Source of the DNA: Lachnospiraceae bacterium | Lineage (GTDB): Bacteria > Bacillota > Clostridia > Lachnospirales > Lachnospiraceae | Reading direction: 5' to 3' | Length of the DNA: 64,000 nt | Assembly: GCA_016282745.1 (NCBI GenBank) | Contig: JAEELL010000034.1 | Coordinates: 1 to 64,000, forward strand | Part shown: piece by piece, positions 33,534 to 42,942 of the stretch | How the letters are laid out: each line of letters opens with the position of its first letter | How positions within the stretch are numbered: the first letter of the stretch is position 1 | Position numbers and translations under genes: made by a program | The notes under the pieces: generated by a model | What the model saw: only the letters and a program-made list of their open reading frames with translations | Databases searched by the model: none | Told to the model about the DNA's origin: nothing

Positions 33534-36500
33534 TCACTTCACAGTCATAGTCTTTTTGATACCAACAGACTTGGTAAACAGTTTCTTGACTGCTTTCTTT
33601 TTCTTAGCATTGCCTGAAAGCTTAAATTTCGCCTTGGAATTAATTTTTCTAAATGCATTCTTTCCAATCTTCTTAAGCTTAGTTGTCTTAACATTAACTT
33701 TCTTTAACTTACTACATCCTGCAAATGCATTCTTGCCGATTGTTTTTACATTCTTAGGAATTGTTACGCTCTTCAACTTCTTACAATTCTTAAATGCACC
33801 TGTATCGACAGTTGTAAGTTTACTATCCATTGTAACCTTAGTAAGGTTGCTACAGCCTGAAAATGCATCCTTTCCAATCTTCACAACATTCTTGCCAAGT
33901 ACTACAGTCTTAACCTTTTTGTTATTCTTAAATGCTTTTGCAGCAACTGTTGTTACATTATATACCTTACCTCCGGCATCTTTAACAGTATCAGGAATTA
34001 CTACTTTCGTCTGATTAGCTTTCTCAGATGCTGTGTAAGCCACCTGATCTTTTGCTATTACTGTATATACTCCACCATCTACCGTCATCTTAGTTGCAGT
34101 TGCAGGTGTTTCAGTTGTTGTAGTTGTACCCGGTGTTACATTTGTATCAGTTTTTGCAGGTGTCGTATTATCAGGTTTTGATGTTTTTTCAACTACCGCC
34201 ACCTTGAATTCCTTCTCAATAATAGCTTTCTTTGGTACCTTGATATATTCATTCTCGTATGTTCCAAGTATTCCCATAGTTGAATCTGCTTCCTGATTAT
34301 CCGCTACAAACTCAGAATCCTTAGGATATGCGTACATCTTAATTGTTGTCTCACCGGCATTCATTCCTGTTGCAAGTCCGCCATTATCAACTGAAATGAC
34401 ATTCTCATTCTCAGATACAAAGTGATATTGCAATCCTTCTGCTCCTGTCGCTCCAGACTTGTCACTTGCAAGATCCGATGTGAACTTCGGAGAAAGAACA
34501 GCTGTTTCACCCGGTAATAACTCAAGAGCTCCATCCTTTGTTCCTTCTAAGCCAACATTCTTAACTGCATTAACAACTTTCATCTGCTCAGCATCAGCAA
34601 CTCTGACAATATTCTTAGTAGCATATCCGCTGTCAGCTTTCACAAATACGACTGCCGTATCAGTTACACCGCCTTCGTCATCTGTCTCAGATGTAAATGC
34701 CTTTGCGGAATCCAATGTAATAATCTTTTCGAATTCCACTGTATCACCTGGTCTTAATGTAGGGTACTCAACTTCTGCAACCTTTACAGTATCTCCGGAA
34801 ACATCATATCCGATCTGAGCAACTCCACCTTCTTCAATTCTGCCACCAATATTGCTAATCTTACCTTTGACTTTGAACTGATCTCTTACATCAGTTTCCT
34901 CAATAATAAGATCATGAACGCTCAACTGGCTTTCTATTGTTTCACTTAACTTCTCTTGTGCTACAACCTTACCATCCTTATCTGTAACCGTAATGGTAAG
35001 TCCTGTCTTATCTGCATCCTCAGGTATAGAAATCAATGCAGATGCTGTTATTGAATCACCACCGATAAGATTATCAAGAGATATACTGTCTGTATATTCT
35101 TCCTCAGCGATAAATCCTGTAATGTCATCTTCATCATCCTTACTAATTACAGTCTTCTGTAATACACTTCTGCCACTCTCATCTTCTGCTGTAAGAGTCA
35201 TACCTGTTACTGTCTCAACACCATCATTAAGGATATCGAATTTGACCATTGCATCTGTACCTGCAATAAGATTATCAGTAAATCCGGCATTCTTAATCTT
35301 AACAACACTCTTAGGATCAACTGTAAATGTATAAGGCATAGCATTTTCATAATCCGGAACGGAATAAGGTACAAACTCATCTTCTGTTAATGGTTCAATT
35401 GTCTCGTTGTCCCCGATACCTGCTCCGTTACTTCCTTCACCATTTGCAGCATTTTTGTTATTCTCTTCAAGCGCTTTATTGTACTCTTCAAGTGTAACAA
35501 TCTTTGAGTCTGCCTTGTAAGCAAGACCGATAAGCTTATCACCTTCAACCTCAAATGCTACGCTGCTGTAATTTGCACCAACCTTACTTGTTATCTGTAC
35601 AGGTTTGGTTTTTACGTGCTTAGCAAGATCATATCTTGCAGTATAGAGCTGGGATTCTGTCAAAGTATTTGCCGGATCTAATGCTTCAGCTCCACCTTCT
35701 TCAACGCCTTCTTTAAGACATGCGCCTGTCTGTGACCAAACGAAGTATACAAAGTCATCAGATGCCTGTACATCAAAATCATTAATTGCACTCACTGCAT
35801 TATCTGCCTCTGCCTTCTCACCCTTTACAATTGTAATCGGCGGAATATACATATCAACATCTGTAGTATCCCAATTATCAGGTAATGTCTTATTAATGTA
35901 GTAATAGTCGCCTTCTCCCTTCTTGAGGAGTGTCTTATAATTATGAACTATATTACTCATATCAAGTGCCTGGATATCTCCGTTATGCAGCCATGTCAGG
36001 AATGTAATATTCTTCGCTCTGACAAAACGTACATTCTTATCCTCAACAGTATCATTATTTACAATGATTGGATGCATAAATGAATCCTTTACAAAGTCAT
36101 ATATCTGCATATATACATCTCTGTCAGCATTAGTATTCATATCGCCATCACGATCAATTGTATAAGCAAATACACCAAGATCATTGTAACTCATTGCATC
36201 AGTATCAACAATAAGTGCCTTATTAGCATCTTCTTCGTCTAATTGATTGATTTCAGGCTCTATATTATCAACCCAGTATCCATTATCATCTAACTGCTCA
36301 TCCAACTCAATCTGTGGAAGGAAATCAAAGAACTCCTGTCCATAGAAACCTACTGAATATTGATTAAATTCATCATCAGAAAGTTCCTCTAAATCAGTAC
36401 GTTTATATGTTTCATCCCACATATTTGCGTCGAAATCATATGTTCTTGCAGCCATTACAGTTATTGATGGGAATAATACATCACCAAGATATTCTTTTCC

Positions 36501-39500
36501 GTCTTCCTGTGGTTCATACTCCTTCTTTTGATAATAAACTATCATAGAGTTATCGTTGTATGAAACATTGGCTGCCACATCCGCTGTAGCGTCAGAATAA
36601 TTACCCGCCTCAGCAGCTGTTGTTGTCTTGGTTATCTCCTGAATATCTGAAATCTCACCTGATTTATTAACGAATACACAATGGAGATTCATTGAATTCT
36701 GCATGTCAACCTTGCTTGTCTCATCTGTAAATACCTTATCTGCTGAAGACCATGTAATAACAGCACCGCGATCTCCAAGATCAAAGATATCAGGATCCTG
36801 ATCAAGTGTATTGTCATTTTCAATCAGCTTAGGTTCAGACCATCCATCAGTTTTATTATAAATTGTGTAATAAATTGCCTTAGCATTAAGTGCATTTTCT
36901 CTTGCAGGATCTACATTTGTAAATACTGCAACATAATTATCTGCTCCAAGCTTAACCATTCTGAAATCAGGATTCTCAGCAATCTTATTACCGATAGATT
37001 TCTCTACATAACCATCCTCGCTCTCATCAATACTCTTAGCACTGATTTTGCCTGATTTCCACTTAGTTCCGCCCTTCATATAACTGAGATCCTGTGCCTG
37101 CATCACATCTGCCGATTCGTACAGGAAGTTCTGGCCGTCTCCAAATGATGAACTTCCACTGTTACCAAAGAGATTAACATTGGTACTTGCAAGATTCCAT
37201 GTATGCTTGATCATCAATACCTTAACGGTAAGATCAGCAGACAGATTAACTGAGCCATTATTCTCTTGAGCTGTAGTGTAGAACTGCATATTGAACTGAG
37301 CCTTACCACTAACTGTTACCTCTATAAGGTTACCAAGAACTCCGGCCCCAAGAGATATAGTGATATAAGGATTAAGTTCAAAGACACCGTAACCGTCAAA
37401 TTTTCTTTGCGCATTATTCATATTGCAATCAAAGATGTCGATGCTGCCATCAGAATCTTTAAGATTTGATATAAAGTATTTCTCAGGATAACGCTGATCT
37501 TTTCTCTGTTCAACTATAAATGTTGCAGAGCCGTTACCTCCCGCACCAAATCCGAGATTTACAGTAATACCTATCGGTGTTGCAAAGGAAACTGTTACGT
37601 TAAATCCTCCATCAACTGTCGCTGTAAGTGTCATTGATTTGAAATAGAACTTACCGGCATTCGTGCCTTCAGTTTCTTTTCCAAATACCATAACGAAACT
37701 GAATCCGACATTCAGATTAGCATTTCCTCCGAGAGTTGTCTGTGTCTTCTTAGGATCCTGTGCATTCTTTGCAGTTTCTTTGTACTTCTTCTCTGCTTCC
37801 TGTTTCTCTTTATTAGCTTTATCAAGCTTTTCTTTTAATTCTTTCTTCTTTTGTTCATCTTTACATTTAGAAAGTTCTTTATTGGTGTCAGCTATCGCCT
37901 GATCCTTTTCTGCCAGCGTAGAAGCCGCTTTCTCGATATTGCTGCGATTCTCTGACTTGTTCATTACTTCTTTGTTGAAACCAACTGTAATAATCTTGTC
38001 ACCGGTTGTTGTATCATTTGCTACATGCTCACCTAAAGCGTCATCAAAGTCACCATTCCAGCCCAGGTTAAATGCAGAATCAATCTTTCCTACCATCTTG
38101 ATAGCTGTATTAGCTCCACCAAACGCAAAGCTGTTAGCAAAGTCAAGAATTCCGATTGACTCACAGAGTGACATTCCAAGTTCTCTCTGAAGATATGTAT
38201 GATCCATATTATCAGTAAATACAACTCTAAGTGTAGCTCCGGTCGGTATCTCGTTCTTCTTAGGATTGAAATCAAATCTAAAGTATCCGTTGTTAGCATC
38301 ACCGAAGGATGTTCCTGCTACATCTTTATCAAGTTTCTTACCATCAGTACCATAGAACTGAAGTGTAGCATTCTTCATTGAAACACCTGACTTATCAGCA
38401 CGCATCTCAATTCGGATATCTGTGTCACCATTACTGAGTGCAGAATACATTCCTTCCACATCGTGAGTTATCTTCTGCTCAACATACTTGCCATCTTTAC
38501 CTTTAACATAAACCTTAGCATTAGATATTGTCAGATCATCCTTTGTATCTATGATACATTTACCAACCATACCCGGATTCATTACGAAAGAAGTATTGAT
38601 AGAACCCTCTTCTCCGTAAGCATTAACATTAACCAGATAATAGTTAAGTACTGAGAACGAATTATCTTCAACTCGGAAGAAACCTTCGCTCTTATTGTTC
38701 TTATTAGTTCCACCTGTTGCGGTCTGAACCTGGTTACCATTAATAGTTACATTAGCTCCGTTAATACCCTTTTCAAATTCTTCATTACCAAGTATATAAC
38801 GATCACGGATCTTAACAAAGCCGTAAATATCTGTCGGATCTCCTACCTCCTGCTGTAACTGGAAGCTGTAGTAAACTCTTCCAAGAGAAATCTTAGCAGT
38901 ATATGGAAGAACACTACCCTGTACAGGAGTAAATGACTTATATGCGCTGTTTGATTCAGGATAACCTTCACCGGTCTCCTTATCATCAAGTGTTCCGTCT
39001 CTCCAAACAGGTGAATAACCTTCCTGTGCAGTTCCTATCAATGAATATGTCTGATTCATGTTGACATTTTCAATGTTAAAATGATCTTGTGTTCCCTCTC
39101 CTGCCAGTTCCTCGCTAAGAGACGCCTTATATACATTCTTATCCTCATCAATGTAGAGAACAATTCCCTGCTTAGCAGAATCGGTATCCTTCATCTTAGG
39201 ATCTGCCATTACCTTAATCTTAGCGGTATCATAATTGATATATGCAGTATATCCGGTAGAATTGATATCACCAAGTCCTGTGACAAATGTAGATTTGTCA
39301 TTACCTTCTGTTTCCTTATTGCTTGACGAGAACGTCTTGTCATTTGACTGCAATCCGATAGCGGCTACAGAATAACCACTATTTGAAGCTGCAGAAATAG
39401 ATAATGTATCAAGTTTCTTAAGATTAACTGATTTTGAATAACCTTTATAATTACCCTTCTTATTCTGCTCATTGCCAACCGTTGCATTACTGTTACTGAA

Positions 39501-41552
39501 ATCTACAGTAGCACTCTTAACTTCAAACGCAGGTGTCAGTTCAAAGGTGTGTCCGTTAGACATATAGTCGCCGCGGTATTTCTTGACAAAATCATATGTA
39601 AGCCCACCGCTTATCATGTCAGGTTCCGACCAACTGTTACTTGAGTTCTTTCTCTTCAAGCGATATCCCTTGAATGAAACGGTATTGGCACTAGACGAAA
39701 TTCCTGCCGAATTTTTTTTGCCCGAATACATGTAATTCAAGCCAAGACTTCCCTTGTCAGTTGTCTTCTTAATATTATTTGAATCTCCGTCAAAATATGC
39801 CTTACCAAGATTAATGTCATCTCCGTACTTAGACGAAGTTGTGGAACCCGTGTAACGAATCTCCTGATAATAGTTATAATCTGAATTGTTATTTATAATA
39901 AATGTATAATCTGGATAATGAACCGTAATCTTATTGATCAAAACAGATGCACTATCATTACTGTCCTGTGGTGTTGTACTAACCCACAAATAAGCTGAGC
40001 CAAGATCTTTCCACTTGTCAAATTCTTTGTCAATATCACGTTTGTACTCCAAATAACTATTTTCACTCTCGGAATTATAAGTTCCTGCCGCAGTATTAAG
40101 AATATCTCTGTCTGAAGACGTCTTATTCTTAGCTACCACAAAATTAACTTTCTTTTTACGGTGATAATCTGCCACGGTATGCTTATCCTTACATTTGCCT
40201 TCTTCATGATATGTTATTTTCTGGCCTTTTACCGTGAACTCCACCTTAATACTATCTGCAAGACGAAGATCTATAGGACCTGCAACCCACGAACCTGTGA
40301 GCCAATTTTTATTGGAAATGCCAACCTCATATGGTCCGGCTTCTGCCGTGATACTGTTCTCGGCCACTACTGCTTCCGCAGAATCAGCAAACTTAGAAAT
40401 AGTAACAAGTGAGGCATAGTTATCTTTCTCGCGTACAACGCCTTCCTCACTAATACCGACATAAAACTGTCTGTCTTCTGTTCTATCTCCAATTATCGGT
40501 ACTTCAACAGTTTTCTCAGTTACTCCGGCCGGGAATATTAGTTCCTCAACAACCGACTCATAGTCTACATTAGGCACTGCATCAACTGACTTGGTTCCAA
40601 CTGTAACAAATGCAAGCTGATCAATACCGTCAGTCCTTACAATCGTAACCTTTGCGGTATCTTCATCAGGTCCGACTACAATCTCCTTATCCTTAACTGC
40701 GAAAACATTATCAACTGCTTTTTCGTCATCTGAAATATTAAGATATCCGTTGTAATCCGGACCTATTTCAGTGCCTTTGGCATCACACAAAACAAATACA
40801 AACTGCTCTTCAGATTCAGACTTACTGTCATCTAAGGTCTCAACAATAATGTCCTTCTGATATTCACCTTTCTTAAATGTGATAACAGCTTCCTGTCCTT
40901 CAGCTTGCTCGAAATACGAAAGAGCCTGTTCATTTCCGGCTGCCATCGTATCCTTAATCTCATCCGGAGTTGCCTCAGGATTAGACTCAGTCCAATCATT
41001 AGCAGGTGCATCTTCTTTCATCTGAGCCTTATACGCTGCCTGAAGACCACTCTTCTTTTCCGATTTTGAATTGGAAGTTTTAGATGCTGTATTTCCTTTA
41101 TTAGCGGAAGTTGCATCATTAGCCTTTTCATCTTCAACAATAACACTGGTATCTGCTGTATCTCCTGCTACAGCAGACTGTTGCATCAATGGAACAGAAT
41201 TTTCGTTGACATCTAACTGTTCCTTCTTAAATCTTGAATGAACAACCGTAAGCAAATAATCAGAGCCGTATTCTGCCGACACATCAATAGCCTTAAAGCG
41301 TACGGTTGCTTCCTTGTCGGTATTACCCTGCCTGAAAACGGTGATTGTCTTTTTCTCACCCTCTTTTACATTAAGCAGTGTCTCTCCAAAACCTACCAGA
41401 CCATTCGGGTATTCTTCATCACTTACTGAACTTCGCATCTGTTCTTTCAGATCCGTTCCTGATACGGGTGCTGCGGACACCGGAACTGATGTCAACACCA
41501 TACTACCCGCAATCACAAAGCTAAATATTTTCTTAAAATATTTGCATTTCAT
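33534..41552 (-). CDS. Giant secreted protein: Calx-beta, coiled coil, beta-propeller-like, CARDB and BspA-type LRR domains
   Basis: 2672 residues from the ATG at 41552, which follows GGAGG; six more in-frame codons upstream contain that ribosome site. A signal peptide comes first (ends SVPVSAA). Calx-beta-like strands at about 45-110 and 205-420 are interrupted by a low-complexity Ser/Lys/Glu/Ala insert (about 120-200). A lysine/glutamate coiled coil lies near 1215-1280, repeats like sialidase-type propeller blades about 1490-2030, and CARDB-like domains about 2070-2350. Four or five LRR_5 (BspA) repeats (IGKDAFSGCSNLTKV type) fill about 2500-2640. There is no LPXTG or C-terminal helix, so attachment would be non-covalent. 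Probably adhesive. It is first in the transcript that continues to the peptide and NRPS genes. Confidence 0.75.
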   Translation of the reverse strand: MKCKYFKKIFSFVIAGSMVLTSVPVSAAPVSGTDLKEQMRSSVSDEEYPNGLVGFGETLLNVKEGEKKTITVFRQGNTDKEATVRFKAIDVSAEYGSDYLLTVVHSRFKKEQLDVNENSVPLMQQSAVAGDTADTSVIVEDEKANDATSANKGNTASKTSNSKSEKKSGLQAAYKAQMKEDAPANDWTESNPEATPDEIKDTMAAGNEQALSYFEQAEGQEAVITFKKGEYQKDIIVETLDDSKSESEEQFVFVLCDAKGTEIGPDYNGYLNISDDEKAVDNVFAVKDKEIVVGPDEDTAKVTIVRTDGIDQLAFVTVGTKSVDAVPNVDYESVVEELIFPAGVTEKTVEVPIIGDRTEDRQFYVGISEEGVVREKDNYASLVTISKFADSAEAVVAENSITAEAGPYEVGISNKNWLTGSWVAGPIDLRLADSIKVEFTVKGQKITYHEEGKCKDKHTVADYHRKKKVNFVVAKNKTSSDRDILNTAAGTYNSESENSYLEYKRDIDKEFDKWKDLGSAYLWVSTTPQDSNDSASVLINKITVHYPDYTFIINNNSDYNYYQEIRYTGSTTSSKYGDDINLGKAYFDGDSNNIKKTTDKGSLGLNYMYSGKKNSAGISSSANTVSFKGYRLKRKNSSNSWSEPDMISGGLTYDFVKKYRGDYMSNGHTFELTPAFEVKSATVDFSNSNATVGNEQNKKGNYKGYSKSVNLKKLDTLSISAASNSGYSVAAIGLQSNDKTFSSSNKETEGNDKSTFVTGLGDINSTGYTAYINYDTAKIKVMADPKMKDTDSAKQGIVLYIDEDKNVYKASLSEELAGEGTQDHFNIENVNMNQTYSLIGTAQEGYSPVWRDGTLDDKETGEGYPESNSAYKSFTPVQGSVLPYTAKISLGRVYYSFQLQQEVGDPTDIYGFVKIRDRYILGNEEFEKGINGANVTINGNQVQTATGGTNKNNKSEGFFRVEDNSFSVLNYYLVNVNAYGEEGSINTSFVMNPGMVGKCIIDTKDDLTISNAKVYVKGKDGKYVEQKITHDVEGMYSALSNGDTDIRIEMRADKSGVSMKNATLQFYGTDGKKLDKDVAGTSFGDANNGYFRFDFNPKKNEIPTGATLRVVFTDNMDHTYLQRELGMSLCESIGILDFANSFAFGGANTAIKMVGKIDSAFNLGWNGDFDDALGEHVANDTTTGDKIITVGFNKEVMNKSENRSNIEKAASTLAEKDQAIADTNKELSKCKDEQKKKELKEKLDKANKEKQEAEKKYKETAKNAQDPKKTQTTLGGNANLNVGFSFVMVFGKETEGTNAGKFYFKSMTLTATVDGGFNVTVSFATPIGITVNLGFGAGGNGSATFIVEQRKDQRYPEKYFISNLKDSDGSIDIFDCNMNNAQRKFDGYGVFELNPYITISLGAGVLGNLIEVTVSGKAQFNMQFYTTAQENNGSVNLSADLTVKVLMIKHTWNLASTNVNLFGNSGSSSFGDGQNFLYESADVMQAQDLSYMKGGTKWKSGKISAKSIDESEDGYVEKSIGNKIAENPDFRMVKLGADNYVAVFTNVDPARENALNAKAIYYTIYNKTDGWSEPKLIENDNTLDQDPDIFDLGDRGAVITWSSADKVFTDETSKVDMQNSMNLHCVFVNKSGEISDIQEITKTTTAAEAGNYSDATADVAANVSYNDNSMIVYYQKKEYEPQEDGKEYLGDVLFPSITVMAARTYDFDANMWDETYKRTDLEELSDDEFNQYSVGFYGQEFFDFLPQIELDEQLDDNGYWVDNIEPEINQLDEEDANKALIVDTDAMSYNDLGVFAYTIDRDGDMNTNADRDVYMQIYDFVKDSFMHPIIVNNDTVEDKNVRFVRAKNITFLTWLHNGDIQALDMSNIVHNYKTLLKKGEGDYYYINKTLPDNWDTTDVDMYIPPITIVKGEKAEADNAVSAINDFDVQASDDFVYFVWSQTGACLKEGVEEGGAEALDPANTLTESQLYTARYDLAKHVKTKPVQITSKVGANYSSVAFEVEGDKLIGLAYKADSKIVTLEEYNKALEENNKNAANGEGSNGAGIGDNETIEPLTEDEFVPYSVPDYENAMPYTFTVDPKSVVKIKNAGFTDNLIAGTDAMVKFDILNDGVETVTGMTLTAEDESGRSVLQKTVISKDDEDDITGFIAEEEYTDSISLDNLIGGDSITASALISIPEDADKTGLTITVTDKDGKVVAQEKLSETIESQLSVHDLIIEETDVRDQFKVKGKISNIGGRIEEGGVAQIGYDVSGDTVKVAEVEYPTLRPGDTVEFEKIITLDSAKAFTSETDDEGGVTDTAVVFVKADSGYATKNIVRVADAEQMKVVNAVKNVGLEGTKDGALELLPGETAVLSPKFTSDLASDKSGATGAEGLQYHFVSENENVISVDNGGLATGMNAGETTIKMYAYPKDSEFVADNQEADSTMGILGTYENEYIKVPKKAIIEKEFKVAVVEKTSKPDNTTPAKTDTNVTPGTTTTTETPATATKMTVDGGVYTVIAKDQVAYTASEKANQTKVVIPDTVKDAGGKVYNVTTVAAKAFKNNKKVKTVVLGKNVVKIGKDAFSGCSNLTKVTMDSKLTTVDTGAFKNCKKLKSVTIPKNVKTIGKNAFAGCSKLKKVNVKTTKLKKIGKNAFRKINSKAKFKLSGNAKKKKAVKKLFTKSVGIKKTMTVK

Positions 41553-41704
41553 ATACTCTACCTCCATCAATATTCTGTTTGTTACTACCGGTAAATGCTA
41601 ATCTACGCCTCCCTTCTATTCATTATTAAACACTTATTAATATGCAAAATGACTCACTCAATCTTCCCCGCTCAAAATCACCTGCATAAATAATATTCAT
41701 TAAA

Positions 41705-41795
41705 TTCAAGAACGCCTCAGCGTTCTTGCTCATTAATTCTTCTTACCCCCACCTTCACTATATTTGCAGTAGGAGGTACATAAACTATTAAGTTA
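41705..41795 (-). repeat. Dispersed intergenic repeat, copy 2, with hairpin
   Basis: On the minus strand this carries CCTCCTACT, GTGAAGGTGGGGGTAAGAA (as at 842-897) and then a perfect 9-bp hairpin, CAAGAACGC / GCGTTCTTG, followed by AATTTAA. The hairpin end GCGTTCTTGAATTTAA recurs near 60962-60985 and a half copy is near 1785. It lies inside the predicted 5' leader of the giant-protein transcript. The layout resembles ends of IS200/IS605-like or palindrome-associated elements, but no transposase is present. Confidence 0.5.
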
Positions 41796-41843
41796 TACAT
41801 TTCCGCTCATAACTATTCATTTTTCATGAATATTCTGTATAAA

Positions 41844-41872
41844 ATTATATCATAAACAAAATTGGCTATCAA
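41844..41872 (-). promoter_or_regulatory. Sigma-A promoter of the giant-protein/NRPS transcript
   Basis: Minus strand TTGATA (41872-41867) and TATAAT (41849-41844) with a 17-base spacer. The start would be near 41837, giving a leader of about 285 bases that contains the dispersed repeat and hairpin. No other promoter is needed until the one at 27026. Confidence 0.65.
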
Positions 41873-41909
41873 CAAAAAATGGCGTGCATAACCAATTATT
41901 CTTACAAAA

Positions 41910-41935
41910 TAAAGTGGAGCAAGTCTCCTTGCTCC
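41910..41935 (-). terminator. Terminator hairpin
   Basis: GGAGCAAG and CTTGCTCC (41916-41923, 41928-41935) form an 8-bp stem with a 4-base loop; on the minus strand it is followed by ACTTTATTTT. It would end a short transcript from 41936-42212, where no intact gene is visible. Confidence 0.6.
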
Positions 41936-41991
41936 TAATCACAGTATATCTCATTGGAATTATTGTGTTTTTCCATTCGTTCTTTCATTTT

Positions 41992-42110
41992 TCAAATCCA
42001 AAGTGCTTCGCCAAAAGCATCACAGTTTCCACAATGCTCCTGTTTGGATCACGTTAAAGCCAAAAATAACTGCTGTTCTTAATATCCTGATATTTCTATC
42101 TGCATTTACT
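41992..42110 (-). pseudogene. Possible fragment of a RumA/RlmD-type RNA methyltransferase C-terminus
   Basis: The minus strand reads VETVMLLAKHFGFEK then stop; in another frame just before it are the codons for VIQTG. The pattern TGHVETVVLL closes RumA/RlmD-family 23S rRNA uracil methyltransferases, and a frameshift at the His position would restore it. Only about 30 residues are left and the resemblance is short, so this is a weak call. The other bases of 41553-42245 show the repeat, promoter and terminators listed here and nothing else I can support. Confidence 0.3.
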
Positions 42111-42212
42111 ACCTTCTTTATCATATCATAGTATCGAAAGTGTTAATACAAACTCACAGTTTGAAAATCGTAATATCACATATTTTCACTTGGCTCGTCG
42201 TGGATAACACAC

Positions 42213-42240
42213 AAAAAAAAGACTTCAGCAGAAGTCTTTT
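42213..42240 (-). terminator. Terminator of the 42246 membrane protein gene
   Basis: A 7-bp stem AGACTTC / GAAGTCT, extended by A-T pairs, is followed on the minus strand by eight T residues. It starts a few bases after the stop codon. Confidence 0.85.
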
Positions 42241-42245
42241 CTCGA

Positions 42246-42866
42246 TTACATCGCGCTAACCATATTAAAAACCATCCACGTAAATGTCCCAATCGCACTT
42301 AACGCTAATATCGCTGTCACTCCAATTGTAACCTTTACATATTTCTTTTCTTTTAATGCCAATGCTCCTACTGAAATCACATCCATAGTAAAGAAAAATT
42401 GAAACAAAGCAGCCAAACTTATAAGCCATTTACTGTGAATTTTATCATCTTTTGCCTTTTTTAGGTAAGCAAATGAGAATACACCACCTGCAAGCATAGT
42501 AACATAACCATACAAACTTAACATTGTTACTGCGACCGGAGTTACAAAAATCATAAAAACTATTGGTGTAAACGTCAGCAATATAAGTACGCATATTAAC
42601 AGCCCACCTATTATATACAATGGTATTAATCCATACTTTATTAATACTGAGCAGCCAAGCAACGTCTCCCTTGAAATAGCTGACCTATATCTTCCCAAAT
42701 ATATAGCATTATAAATACCAAGAAATGAAGGAATTGCAAATATCATTAACGCTAATGGTGATGATGCATAAGTCATAAGCAACGAAAACAATAATATACT
42801 TCCATATGCTGCTATCAAAAATACTATTGCATTTATTACACATATAATTTGTTCTTTTCGTTTCAC
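42246..42866 (-). CDS. Multi-pass membrane protein of unknown function
   Basis: 206 residues with five or six hydrophobic helices (about 8-32, 36-55, 68-105, 110-135, 145-170 and 180-203). Short charged loops include YLGRYRSAISRETLLG and KKAKDDKIHSKW. I recognise no catalytic or transport motif and cannot name the family. The start is a GTG at 42866 with AAGGT upstream. It is monocistronic, ended by a strong terminator, and separated by 76 bases from the HD-GYP regulator gene on the same strand. Confidence 0.6.
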   Translation of the reverse strand: MKRKEQIICVINAIVFLIAAYGSILLFSLLMTYASSPLALMIFAIPSFLGIYNAIYLGRYRSAISRETLLGCSVLIKYGLIPLYIIGGLLICVLILLTFTPIVFMIFVTPVAVTMLSLYGYVTMLAGGVFSFAYLKKAKDDKIHSKWLISLAALFQFFFTMDVISVGALALKEKKYVKVTIGVTAILALSAIGTFTWMVFNMVSAM

Positions 42867-42942
42867 GTCTTTTTACCTTCATTTCTTCTCTATTTTTCTT
42901 TTATTTATTCTTACTGTCTTATTATTACTATTTGTTAAATAA

